9,146 nt of DNA from Rickettsia typhi (GTDB taxonomy: Bacteria; Pseudomonadota; Alphaproteobacteria; Rickettsiales; Rickettsiaceae). A program made the translations under genes and the position numbers. The notes under the pieces are model-generated. The model was not told where the DNA came from. It worked only from the letters and a program-made list of their open reading frames with translations, and did no database searches. This document shows, in pieces, positions 1-6,639 of the stretch (the stretch's first letter is position 1; every line of letters starts with the position of its first letter). The DNA is taken from the NCBI GenBank assembly GCA_945907105.1, contig CAMDSB010000043.1:1-9146 (forward strand), written 5' to 3'.

Positions 1-50
1 AAGCCATAACCTTTGTTAGCGTTAAACCATTTTACTTTTCCTTTTTGCAT
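1..50 (-). CDS. Cold shock protein, CspA family (partial, N-terminus only)
   Basis: Read on the minus strand from the ATG at 50-48, the sequence gives MQKGKVKWFNANKGYGF, which runs off the left edge. This is the diagnostic start of a CspA-type cold shock domain: the KGxVKWFN first beta strand followed by KGYGF, the beginning of the RNP-1 RNA-binding motif. Family members are about 65-75 residue single-domain proteins that bind single-stranded RNA and DNA and melt secondary structure in mRNA. Only 17 residues are visible, so full length and integrity are unknown. A weak Shine-Dalgarno (TAGG) lies about 10 bases upstream of the ATG. The leader contains a perfect hairpin at 78-102. The gene is divergent from the tRNA-Ile gene, with about 220 bases between them. 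Confidence 0.9.
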   Translation of the reverse strand, partial: MQKGKVKWFNANKGYG

Positions 51-77
51 AATATGTGTACCTAAATGTTTTTGAAT

Positions 78-102
78 GCTAATATTAAACTCTAATATTA
101 GC
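78..102 (-). promoter_or_regulatory. Perfect 10-bp AU-rich hairpin in the csp leader
   Basis: GCTAATATTA at 78-87 is the exact reverse complement of TAATATTAGC at 93-102, with a 5-base loop. It ends 27 bases before the csp start codon. A possible -10 box (TATAGT on the minus strand, 108-113) would start transcription at about 101-102, putting the hairpin at the very 5' end of the mRNA. No convincing -35 accompanies it. Structured leaders are known to control cspA-type mRNAs in other bacteria; a regulatory role here is inference. It could also be a DNA operator. Confidence 0.5.
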
Positions 103-228
103 TCATCACTATAATTTATTTTTAAACATATTGATAGCTGTTTTTTCTAGAATTATACTTATATTTTTAGTCAGCCCTCTAATTATAGATAATGATTCGA
201 ATTTAACCTTGAATATTTGTATTTCTCC

Positions 229-265
229 TTGACTAATTTGTTGTAATATAATAAAATCCGCGCGC
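229..265 (+). promoter_or_regulatory. tRNA-Ile promoter, sigma70 type with GC-rich discriminator
   Basis: TTGACT (229-234) and TAAAAT (252-257) are separated by 17 bases, close to the housekeeping consensus. They are followed by CCGCGCGC (258-265), a strikingly GC-rich patch in otherwise AT-rich DNA, lying between the -10 box and the expected start at about 264. GC-rich discriminators are typical of stable-RNA promoters under stringent (ppGpp) control in proteobacteria. Regulation in this organism is inferred only. The tRNA begins about 9 bases downstream of the expected start. Confidence 0.7.
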
Positions 266-272
266 TAGGAAT

Positions 273-349
<77 letters not shown>

Positions 350-374
350 TTCTTAATAACCCCGTTCTTATACC

Positions 375-408
375 GCATCAGGCTAAACCTAGATTTAGCG
401 TTGGATGC
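375..408. repeat. Two-tier imperfect palindrome downstream of tRNA-Ile and gltX
   Basis: An inner stem GCTAAA/TTTAGC (382-387 with 394-399, 6-base loop) lies within an outer stem GCATC/GATGC (375-379 with 404-408), separated by an asymmetric internal loop. It sits between the 3' ends of the tRNA (plus strand) and gltX (minus strand). Neither strand shows a T tract directly after it, so it is not a standard intrinsic terminator. It could be a short dispersed palindromic element, a factor-dependent termination or RNA 3'-end structure, or chance. Confidence 0.45.
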
Positions 409-470
409 AAAGAAAACCCATATCAATTTTATAATGATAGTTAGTATTAGGAATAAAATCTTGTGTTTGC

Positions 471-1799
471 TTACTTGAGGCGTGACAAAATCTCCTCTCT
501 GCTTAAGAGTGGGAGTATAGTTTTTAATTCTGGGCCGCTAGTTTGACCTGTAAGAGCAAGACGCAGGGGCATGTACAGATCTTTTCCCTTTTTACCACTA
601 TTTTCTGAAATTTTCTTCGTCCAGTCAGACCATGTAAACTCATTTATTGTTTGGGGAAGAGTGCTTGCTGCAATATTTAGTAGCTCCTGATCAATGCCTT
701 CAGCTCTAATTGGTGCATGACAAATTTGCCACCACTCCTTTATTTCAGAGAGCTTTTGCAAGTTTGGCCTGATTGCAAGCCAAAAATTTTCATCAACTTT
801 ATTTAGCTTGTTTTTGTGCAAGTAACTCTCTATATCATTGAACTCTAGAGTAATCACTAGTTTATGATTAAGGTTTTCTAGTTCTTCTGGCATATAGGTA
901 GTTGGGCTTTTTGAGTAGGTGCTAATGTCAAATTTCTTGATCAACTCGTCTAGGTTTTTGCTTATACAAACTGGTTTTGATGTACCAATTAATGCTAAAA
1001 AACTATTAATTGCCATAGCTTCTATATTTTGTTGTTCTCTTAAAGCGGCGACATCATAACCACCCTCGCGTTTAGAAATTTTATCCTCTTTGGACTTCAC
1101 AAGGCTTAAGTGACCAAAAGAAGGAGGAGGTGCACCAAGAGCTTCAAACATTTGAATTTGAATTGCAGTATTGCTTACATGATCCTCACCTCTTATTACG
1201 TGCGAGATGTTATAGTCTATATCATCTATGGTGGAACAAAGCATATAAGTCATGCTTCCATCAGCACGAATAATCACTGGGTCACTTAATTTTGATCCAT
1301 GATACCTGATTTCACCTTTAATCATGTCTTGCCACAATATATCAGCGTCATTAATTAAGAAGCGATAATGCGGCTTTCTTCCTTGATTTTCATACGTTGC
1401 AATCTGAGCTTGGCTCAGTTTTAATGCTGCGCGATCATATATTGGCGGCTTACCGGTTGATAATTGAAATTTTCTTTTTATATCTAGTTCCTCTGGAGTC
1501 TCGTAGCATGGATAGAGTCTATGCTTTGCGATCAACTCAAGCTTAGTAGTTTCGTATTTATTCACTCTACTAAGTTGGTTAAAAGCTATGTCCCATTCCA
1601 ATCCTAGCCAATTTAAATCTTTTTCTATTGCTATTTGATATTCTGCGCGGGAACGTATTAAATCAGTGTCGTCCATACGAAGGATAAACTCTCCATTGTG
1701 CTTTTTTGCGTATAACCAATTTATTAGAGCAGTTCTTACGTTGCCAATATGGAGTTTGCCAGTAGGCGATGGGGCAAAGCGAGTAATTACTTTTGTCAT
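471..1799 (-). CDS. gltX: Glutamyl-tRNA synthetase (class I)
   Basis: The enzyme attaches glutamate to tRNA in the cytoplasm using ATP. The 442-residue product has the class I signatures in place: the HIGH-type motif HIGN at residues 17-20 within [13 protein letters not shown], and the KMSKS-type loop KISKR at 240-244. Other GluRS blocks are RMDDTD (41-46), PIYDRA (119-124), [17 protein letters not shown] (171-187) and the RGEDHVSNT segment (203-211). The C-terminal part, from about 320, is the anticodon-binding region. Length is slightly below the usual 465-490. Rickettsiales typically carry two gltX paralogues, one of which can misacylate tRNA-Gln for the GatCAB route; this copy closely resembles Rickettsia gltX1 from memory, but its tRNA specificity cannot be read here. 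The start has no clear Shine-Dalgarno. It lies 169 bases downstream of kdpC on the same strand, with a weak possible promoter in the gap. Confidence 0.95.
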   Translation of the reverse strand: MTKVITRFAPSPTGKLHIGNVRTALINWLYAKKHNGEFILRMDDTDLIRSRAEYQIAIEKDLNWLGLEWDIAFNQLSRVNKYETTKLELIAKHRLYPCYETPEELDIKRKFQLSTGKPPIYDRAALKLSQAQIATYENQGRKPHYRFLINDADILWQDMIKGEIRYHGSKLSDPVIIRADGSMTYMLCSTIDDIDYNISHVIRGEDHVSNTAIQIQMFEALGAPPPSFGHLSLVKSKEDKISKREGGYDVAALREQQNIEAMAINSFLALIGTSKPVCISKNLDELIKKFDISTYSKSPTTYMPEELENLNHKLVITLEFNDIESYLHKNKLNKVDENFWLAIRPNLQKLSEIKEWWQICHAPIRAEGIDQELLNIAASTLPQTINEFTWSDWTKKISENSGKKGKDLYMPLRLALTGQTSGPELKTILPLLSREEILSRLK

Positions 1800-1968
1800 A
1801 ATAAAAATTGATCGTTAAAAAAGCGGATGCTATCATATATCTTAAAAACTCGCAACAATTTAGCAAATAAAGAGAGTTCTAAAGTCTAAGTTCAGTATAA
1901 CAGTAATGTGCTCAAGATAACTAATCACAGAGTAATCCTACACTTGGCCACAATGTAATTCCATATAA
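1800..1968 (-). other. Intergenic gap between kdpC and gltX, weak gltX promoter
   Basis: No gene is seen here. On the minus strand TATGAT (1832-1837) with TTGTTG (1853-1858) at a 15-base spacing is a poor candidate promoter for gltX. No hairpin followed by a T run marks an end for the kdpC transcript, so read-through into gltX is possible. The 10-mer ATAACTAATC occurs twice in direct orientation (1917-1926 and 1965-1974), the second copy covering the kdpC stop; I attach no function to it. Confidence 0.3.
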
Positions 1969-2493
1969 CTAATCCAACCTATCTAGTAAAGCATTAAGGC
2001 GAGTCGTGTTAACAATTTCAAGTTCAAAAAATGGGTCGGATTTTTTTAAGGATAAATTTTGAATGGTCGAAGTAATTCTCTCTAAACTTACGTTGCGTTC
2101 AAGAGCAATTTGTGTGGCCTGTCTTAATGCTTCTCTGGTGGTAATATAGGGGTCTAATAAGCTTGAAGAAGGCGTGATAAAAGCTATGTCGTACTTATCA
2201 GACTCATTGTATTTTTCTAATAAAAACTTCTTTAATTCATGGCTGTATAGAGCTACGTCACAACTACTATGAATCTTTGAAACAATTCTACCTTTAAAAT
2301 ATTTATTAGAGTTTATTTTTTGGCTTAAAAGAAAAGACCCACGAATATTATTATCCTTATCATAAATAAGGCTACCAGCACTATTTTCAGGCCAAAATTT
2401 ATGACCTATTATGTAAAGGGAAAAGCTATAAAGAGAGATAAGAGCTAGGCTAATTAAATATAAAATAATACAAAATAGAAATTTTCTAGTCAT
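1969..2493 (-). CDS. kdpC: KdpC-like subunit of a potassium-transporting ATPase (divergent)
   Basis: KdpC is a small single-pass membrane protein that stabilises the KdpFABC potassium pump and aids ATP binding by KdpB. This 174-residue product has one membrane segment (about residues 5-29), then the family blocks AGSLIYDKDNNIRGS (39-53), a YFKGR block (65-69) and, near the C-terminus, SSSLLDPYITTREA (109-122), which matches the ASGLDNNITPQAA region of E. coli KdpC, followed by ALERNVSLERI (130-140). The central segment with the usual SGGSNL motif is shortened and not recognisable, making the protein a little shorter than the usual 185-195. It overlaps kdpB by 4 bases (ATGA), indicating translational coupling. 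Identity is fairly secure from the combination of motifs and adjacency to kdpB; whether it is functional without KdpA is unclear. Confidence 0.85.
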   Translation of the reverse strand: MTRKFLFCIILYLISLALISLYSFSLYIIGHKFWPENSAGSLIYDKDNNIRGSFLLSQKINSNKYFKGRIVSKIHSSCDVALYSHELKKFLLEKYNESDKYDIAFITPSSSLLDPYITTREALRQATQIALERNVSLERITSTIQNLSLKKSDPFFELEIVNTTRLNALLDRLD

Positions 2494-4505
2494 ACAAGTC
2501 CAAGATTATAGATGAGAATCTCTATTAATTTTATAAAAATAAAAGGAGAAATTATCCCACTAATTCCATAGAGGAACATTCCTTTCCACAATGAGTACTG
2601 ACTTTTTGGCTTATTAAAGTCCCTAAAAATAAAGGGCATTAAAGCAGGAATGATTAATGCATTAAACATAATAGAAGCTAGAATTACGCTATCGAGGGAC
2701 TGAAAATTCATGAAATTAAGTACATTAAGAGGTGGAAAGGCAGTGGCAAATAGGGCGGGTACTATCACAAAATACTTCACTATATCTGAGGTAAGTGAAA
2801 AAACTGTTAGCACCCCACGCTTTACTGTCATTTTCTTACATATATTTTTTAATTCTAAAAGATTGGATAAATCATGTTTTTTTGAAATAACATTACCAGT
2901 TACCATGGTATCTTCATATAATTCATCATCTGTAAAAGTGAACCCTACGTCGGCTTGAGCAAGAGCGAGAGAGTCGTTTATTCCATCACCACACATAGCA
3001 ACTACATACCCTTGTTGTTGGAACGCTCTGACTAACTCTAATTTTTTTTCTGGCGTTGATTCAGCATAGAATTCTTCAATACCAATTTTTTGTGCAACAT
3101 ATTTTGCTGTAATAGCATTATCTCCAGTGACCACTACCGTATGAAGGCCATGATCGTGGAATTTTTGTATTTGTTTCATTATGCCTTTGCGAAAGCGATC
3201 TCTTAAGTGAATGACACCTATGATTTTTTTATCAACAGTAAGCAATAGTGGTGTACCGTGGTTTGTTGCTATTTGCTTCGTTATTAATAAAATGCTTTCA
3301 GGCAAATCTGAAATAGCTTTGCCAAGGTAGTGTGTAATCGATCTTACGCTGCCTTTGCGAACCTCAATACCATTATAATTACAGCCGCTTATGGGCTCGG
3401 ATGAGGAAAATGGAAGAGGTTCATATTGAACTTCATCAATAATAATTTCTTTATAGTCTTCATGATGTTCTGTAAACCTCATAATGCTTTTACCTTCATG
3501 AGTAACATCCGAAAATGAGGATAAATACAAAAATTCTATAAAATTAACGTTGTCTATTTCTGAGATGTTTACGAAATCCGTCATTTCTCTTTTGCCAACA
3601 GTAATTGTTCCGGTCTTATCAAATAAAACTATATTCACATCTACCACGTTATCTAGAGCAATATTTTCCCAAATAAAAATTCCTTTTTTTTGGAGTTTTG
3701 AAGTGCTAAAGATAATTATTGCGTGTTGTAATCCAGAAATAGTGGTGGGTAGCAAAAGAACAATTAAGTCAAGTATATAGATTAAGGGTATATTAAATCC
3801 CGAATATCTGGCGATAACCCAAACAGTAAATATAACACTTAGAAATAATACTGAGAAGCCTATGATAATTCTTTGTAAAGCAAGTTCTGAAGGTAGTGAT
3901 TGTCTGTTAATGGCTTTCATCGCTTGAGCTGTTCTTGTGTAGAAAGAGTTTTTCTTAGCAAAGCTAACTTTCATCACAATGCGATCAGTGCTTTCTATAA
4001 TGCCTCCTGCTGTTAAAACATTATTTGTATCTGGATTTTTTAAATTAAAACCCAAGATGCCCGTTAAATCAGATTCATTAACATAACATGCTCCTTTAAC
4101 TATAATTCCATCAAACGGTACTATGTCGCCTTTTGTCAGAAGGATCAAGTTGCTGGATTTAATTTTCTCTTTAGACACTAATGAAAAATTGTTTATGTCC
4201 TTAATATTAGTAAGTTTTTTTATTAAAGGACTTGCTTGGTAATGACTATCATGAGTGTGATAATGCTCAATTTTTGACTCAGCATAGCTATCGGCAAATG
4301 TTGAGAACAAAACAGTCATCCAAAGCCAGAAGGTTGTTTGAAAATAAATATGGAAATGGCCTGTAGGGCTAATAGCTTCATCAATAAAAATTACTGTAGC
4401 GCACAGAGAAATTGCTGAGACAATACCAATTATTGGGTTATTAATCCAATATTTTAGACCAATTTTCTTTATAGTATTTAAGAAGATGTTAGAAACAATA
4501 TTCAT
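2490..4505 (-). CDS. kdpB: KdpB-like P-type ATPase, altered actuator motif
   Basis: KdpB is the ATP-hydrolysing subunit of the high-affinity K+ pump KdpFABC in the inner membrane. At 671 residues the length matches the family (about 680). Seven membrane segments are apparent (about 21-42, 57-75, 212-232, 240-268, 565-590, 605-627, 643-668). Conserved features are the PTT of M4 (253-255), phosphorylation site DKTGT (D296), ATP-pocket RKGS (383-386), TGDN (460-463), hinge GDGIND (506-511), and D574 with K577 in M5, matching the coupling residues of E. coli KdpB. The actuator motif, normally TGES, is TGIL (148-151), so the glutamate that activates water for dephosphorylation is missing. A His-rich stretch HYHTHDSHY (81-89) replaces the usual sequence after M2. 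The gene overlaps lysC by 17 bases and kdpC by 4; no kdpA is present. It may be a degenerating or repurposed pump. A Shine-Dalgarno-like AAAAGG lies rather far (15 bases) upstream, inside lysC. Confidence 0.88.
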   Translation of the reverse strand: MNIVSNIFLNTIKKIGLKYWINNPIIGIVSAISLCATVIFIDEAISPTGHFHIYFQTTFWLWMTVLFSTFADSYAESKIEHYHTHDSHYQASPLIKKLTNIKDINNFSLVSKEKIKSSNLILLTKGDIVPFDGIIVKGACYVNESDLTGILGFNLKNPDTNNVLTAGGIIESTDRIVMKVSFAKKNSFYTRTAQAMKAINRQSLPSELALQRIIIGFSVLFLSVIFTVWVIARYSGFNIPLIYILDLIVLLLPTTISGLQHAIIIFSTSKLQKKGIFIWENIALDNVVDVNIVLFDKTGTITVGKREMTDFVNISEIDNVNFIEFLYLSSFSDVTHEGKSIMRFTEHHEDYKEIIIDEVQYEPLPFSSSEPISGCNYNGIEVRKGSVRSITHYLGKAISDLPESILLITKQIATNHGTPLLLTVDKKIIGVIHLRDRFRKGIMKQIQKFHDHGLHTVVVTGDNAITAKYVAQKIGIEEFYAESTPEKKLELVRAFQQQGYVVAMCGDGINDSLALAQADVGFTFTDDELYEDTMVTGNVISKKHDLSNLLELKNICKKMTVKRGVLTVFSLTSDIVKYFVIVPALFATAFPPLNVLNFMNFQSLDSVILASIMFNALIIPALMPFIFRDFNKPKSQYSLWKGMFLYGISGIISPFIFIKLIEILIYNLGLV

Positions 4506-5682
4506 GCAGCAATTTAATTACCTTTTCATTATCATGATCATTGACTACAAAGGACATCTTGATGTCAGAAAAGTCTGTTGATAATATATTAACATTGTTG
4601 TTGTTTAAAAGTTCAATAATTTTCCCAACAAGTTCACTATCATTCTTTATACCATACCCCACAATGGTTACTGAAGAAATGTTTGCTTCAATAGAATATT
4701 TTGTAAGTGGCCAATTGTTTTTTATGTTGTTAAGTAATTTTTCGCATTTATTTTTATCAACTAAATTAGCTATAATAATTGAACTATCTTTTCCAAAACT
4801 AAAGGTTTGTTCAATCGATATTTGTTCCCTCGTAAAGGCTTCAAAAATATGGGCAAAGTTCTGTGTTTTATGCTCTATTTCTATTTTTAATAAATTTTTA
4901 TTGGAGGTAATGGCGGTGATGTGTCGGTTTTCCATATTATTTATCCCAGTATTGGTAGTTGTTCCATCGAGGTTGTTAAAAGAGGATAGAATTCTTAATT
5001 TAAAGCCATAGCGCTTTGCAGCTAAAGCCGCCCTTGGATGAAGAACCTTTGCTCCAGCAGAGCATAAAGCATATAGCTCATCAATATTTATAACATCAAT
5101 TTTCCTCGCCCCATGAACTACCCGGGGATCGGCTGTATAAATACCATCAACATCGGTATATATATCGCAACTCTGAGCATTTACGGCGGCAGCAATGATG
5201 GCGGCAGTTGTATCTGATCCTCCTTTGCCAAGAGTTGTTATATCCCCATCAATAGATACCCCTTGAAACCCTGTTATTATTGGTGTTATCCCCTGGCTCA
5301 GTAATTTATTTAGTTTATCTGGTTTTATATTAACTACTTGAGCGTTGCCATGCGACTTGGTTGTTTCTATTGGCACTTGCCAGCCTTGGAGGGATTTAGC
5401 TTTAATTCCCATGGATTGTAGTTGTAGTGCAAGCAGAGCTGAGGTAATTATTTCACCGCTGGCCACTGCCGCATCATATTCTTGTAATGAATTTAGTTCA
5501 TCTAGTCTTGATAATTCTGCGCATTGGGTAATTAAAGAATTTGTTGCTCCTGCCATGGCTGAAACAACGGCAATAACTTGATTTCCGGAATCGAGCTGCA
5601 TTTTAACGTGGTTTGCAACATTTCTAATTCTCGGAAGATTAGCGACAGAGGTACCACCAAATTTCTGTACAATAATTCCCAT
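4489..5682 (-). CDS. lysC: Aspartate kinase
   Basis: The enzyme phosphorylates L-aspartate with ATP in the cytoplasm, the first step towards lysine, diaminopimelate, threonine and methionine. The 397-residue product starts with the kinase signature KFGGTS (7-12) and has SAMAG (41-45), the SGE motif (75-77), the active-site block TLGKGGSDTTA (150-160) and YTDVDGIYTADPR (175-187). The region from about 260 to the end forms two ACT-type regulatory domains (LLKIEIE..., then VTIVGYGIKND...), which in homologues bind lysine or threonine for feedback inhibition. Length and order are normal for a monofunctional aspartokinase, and the protein reads very like the Rickettsia orthologue from memory. In such reduced genomes the pathway mainly serves peptidoglycan diaminopimelate. 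It is the first gene of the lysC-kdpB-kdpC cluster, with a good promoter directly upstream. A weak Shine-Dalgarno (AGAAAG) lies about 11 bases before the ATG. Confidence 0.95.
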   Translation of the reverse strand: MGIIVQKFGGTSVANLPRIRNVANHVKMQLDSGNQVIAVVSAMAGATNSLITQCAELSRLDELNSLQEYDAAVASGEIITSALLALQLQSMGIKAKSLQGWQVPIETTKSHGNAQVVNIKPDKLNKLLSQGITPIITGFQGVSIDGDITTLGKGGSDTTAAIIAAAVNAQSCDIYTDVDGIYTADPRVVHGARKIDVINIDELYALCSAGAKVLHPRAALAAKRYGFKLRILSSFNNLDGTTTNTGINNMENRHITAITSNKNLLKIEIEHKTQNFAHIFEAFTREQISIEQTFSFGKDSSIIIANLVDKNKCEKLLNNIKNNWPLTKYSIEANISSVTIVGYGIKNDSELVGKIIELLNNNNVNILSTDFSDIKMSFVVNDHDNEKVIKLLHEYCF

Positions 5683-5709
5683 AAATAGATCAACTTTCTG
5701 AATTGCCTG

Positions 5710-5738
5710 ACTATAGCACCTTGATAATATATTTTGAA
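5710..5738 (-). promoter_or_regulatory. Promoter of the lysC-kdpB-kdpC cluster
   Basis: On the minus strand TTCAAA (5738-5733) and TATAGT (5715-5710) are separated by 17 bases, and TGC precedes the -10 box, giving an extended -10 (TGnTATAGT). The start would fall about 20 bases before the lysC ATG. The -35 box sits on the same bases as the -35 of the divergent ubiG promoter. This is a prediction from consensus matches only. Confidence 0.5.
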
Positions 5739-5761
5739 GAGTAAAAATTTACATATATAAG
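5734..5761 (+). promoter_or_regulatory. Promoter of ubiG
   Basis: TTGAAG (5734-5739) and TATAAG (5756-5761) are separated by 16 bases, about 42 bases before the ubiG ATG. The leader holds a 9-codon reading frame (5775-5804, MYLSSMGPE) whose stop TAA shares its last A with the ubiG start codon. No Shine-Dalgarno precedes that small frame, so its translation is doubtful. Confidence 0.45.
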
Positions 5762-5803
5762 TTTTTAGATTAATATGTATTTATCAAGTATGGGACCGGA
5801 ATA

Positions 5804-6535
5804 ATGACAACAACATCCTCTATCGATCAGGAAGAGCTGAATAAATTTAATAAAACTCATAAAGAGTGGTGGGATAGTGAAGGTGAGTTTAAAGCATTAC
5901 ATCAAATTAATCCAGTTCGTGTCGATTATATTACTGCCAAAATAAAGCAGCATTTCAATATATCAGAGATAAGGGGTCTTGAGCTACTGGATGTGGGATC
6001 GGGTGGCGGATTAATTTCTGTTCCTATGCACCACCTTGGTGCTAAAGTTACAGGTTTGGATGCCAATGAATATAATGTTAAAGCTGCTAAATTTTATGCA
6101 AAAGAGCATAAATTAAGCATAAATTATCTTAACACAACAATTGAGCAGCACGTCAACTGTGATAAAAAATACGATATAATATTATGTCTTGAAGTTCTAG
6201 AGCATGTTGCTAACCCTAGTGATTTTACAATGAATTTGTCAAAACTACTAAACCATGGAGGAATTCTTATTACTTCAACAATTAATAGAACGGCAAAATC
6301 TTATTTACTAGCTATTATTGCAGCAGAATATCTACTTCGCTGGGTACCAGTTAAAACACATAATTATACTAAATTCATAAAACCATCAGAACTAGTCAAA
6401 ATGTCTCAAAAGACTGATTTAAGAATTGAAGAATTAAAGGGGCTTGTTTTTTCAATTTTAGGACAAGAGTGGCAACTTTCAGATGATATAGATGTGAATT
6501 ATTTTGCCGTGTTTAGCAAGCCACGGTTAATCTAA
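5804..6535 (+). CDS. ubiG: Ubiquinone biosynthesis O-methyltransferase UbiG
   Basis: UbiG carries out both SAM-dependent O-methylations in ubiquinone synthesis and acts in the cytoplasm at the membrane face. The 243-residue protein is of standard length. It has the UbiG-specific lead WWDSEGEFKALHQINPVR (22-39), the SAM-binding glycine loop LLDVGSGGG (61-69), the acidic end of strand 2 at VTGLDANEYNV (82-92), LEVLEHV (129-135), and the C-terminal UbiG block STINRTAKSYLLAI (158-171) with AAEYLLRWVP (173-182) and HNYTKFIKPSEL (186-197). These specific blocks distinguish it from generic methyltransferases. It is a single gene divergent from lysC. A short GGA close to the ATG is the only ribosome-binding signal. 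Its presence implies a ubiquinone-linked respiratory chain, as expected in Rickettsiales. Confidence 0.95.
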   Translation: MTTTSSIDQEELNKFNKTHKEWWDSEGEFKALHQINPVRVDYITAKIKQHFNISEIRGLELLDVGSGGGLISVPMHHLGAKVTGLDANEYNVKAAKFYAKEHKLSINYLNTTIEQHVNCDKKYDIILCLEVLEHVANPSDFTMNLSKLLNHGGILITSTINRTAKSYLLAIIAAEYLLRWVPVKTHNYTKFIKPSELVKMSQKTDLRIEELKGLVFSILGQEWQLSDDIDVNYFAVFSKPRLI

Positions 6536-6558
6536 GAAGGCGTGGTTTAAAGATTTTT
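6518..6558 (+). terminator. Possible terminator of ubiG
   Basis: AAGCCACG (6518-6525) can pair with CGTGGTTT (6541-6548), 8 bp including one G-U, across a 15-base loop that contains the ubiG stop codon. A run of five T follows at 6554-6558 after a 5-base gap. The large loop and the gap before the T run make this weak. Confidence 0.35.
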
Positions 6559-6560
6559 AA

Positions 6561-6589
6561 TTGCTATTTAGCCTTAACTGTTCTATATA
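6561..6589 (+). promoter_or_regulatory. Promoter of the carbonic anhydrase gene
   Basis: TTGCTA (6561-6566) and TATATA (6584-6589) are separated by 17 bases in the short gap after ubiG. The predicted start would lie about 45 bases before the ATG at 6640. This suggests the gene has its own promoter rather than depending on ubiG read-through. Confidence 0.45.
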
Positions 6590-6639
6590 ACAAGCTTTGT
6601 GCTGTAGGTACATATATTTTTCTTACAAGAGGTTAGTCT

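Noticed and set aside
410..439. Possible gltX terminator (TATCA/TGATA stem then TTTTCTTT on the minus strand)
   Set aside because: The stem is only 5 bp with two G-C pairs at most and a 9-base loop, too weak to call.
1663..1866. A 67-codon minus-strand frame overlapping the start of gltX
   Set aside because: It is out of frame with gltX, covers its conserved N-terminal block, and has no recognisable features.
1917..1974. Direct repeat ATAACTAATC, two copies 48 bases apart
   Set aside because: A 10-mer repeat in AT-rich DNA is readily expected by chance, and one copy overlaps the kdpC stop codon.
4053..4064. TGIL in KdpB as the result of a local frameshift
   Set aside because: The frame is continuous through family-conserved residues on both sides (KGDIVPFDG before, LTAGG after), so it is a substitution, not a shift.
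4541..5011. A 156-codon open frame on the plus strand inside lysC
   Set aside because: It lies antisense to well-conserved aspartokinase sequence, and its translation shows no domain. It is a shadow frame.
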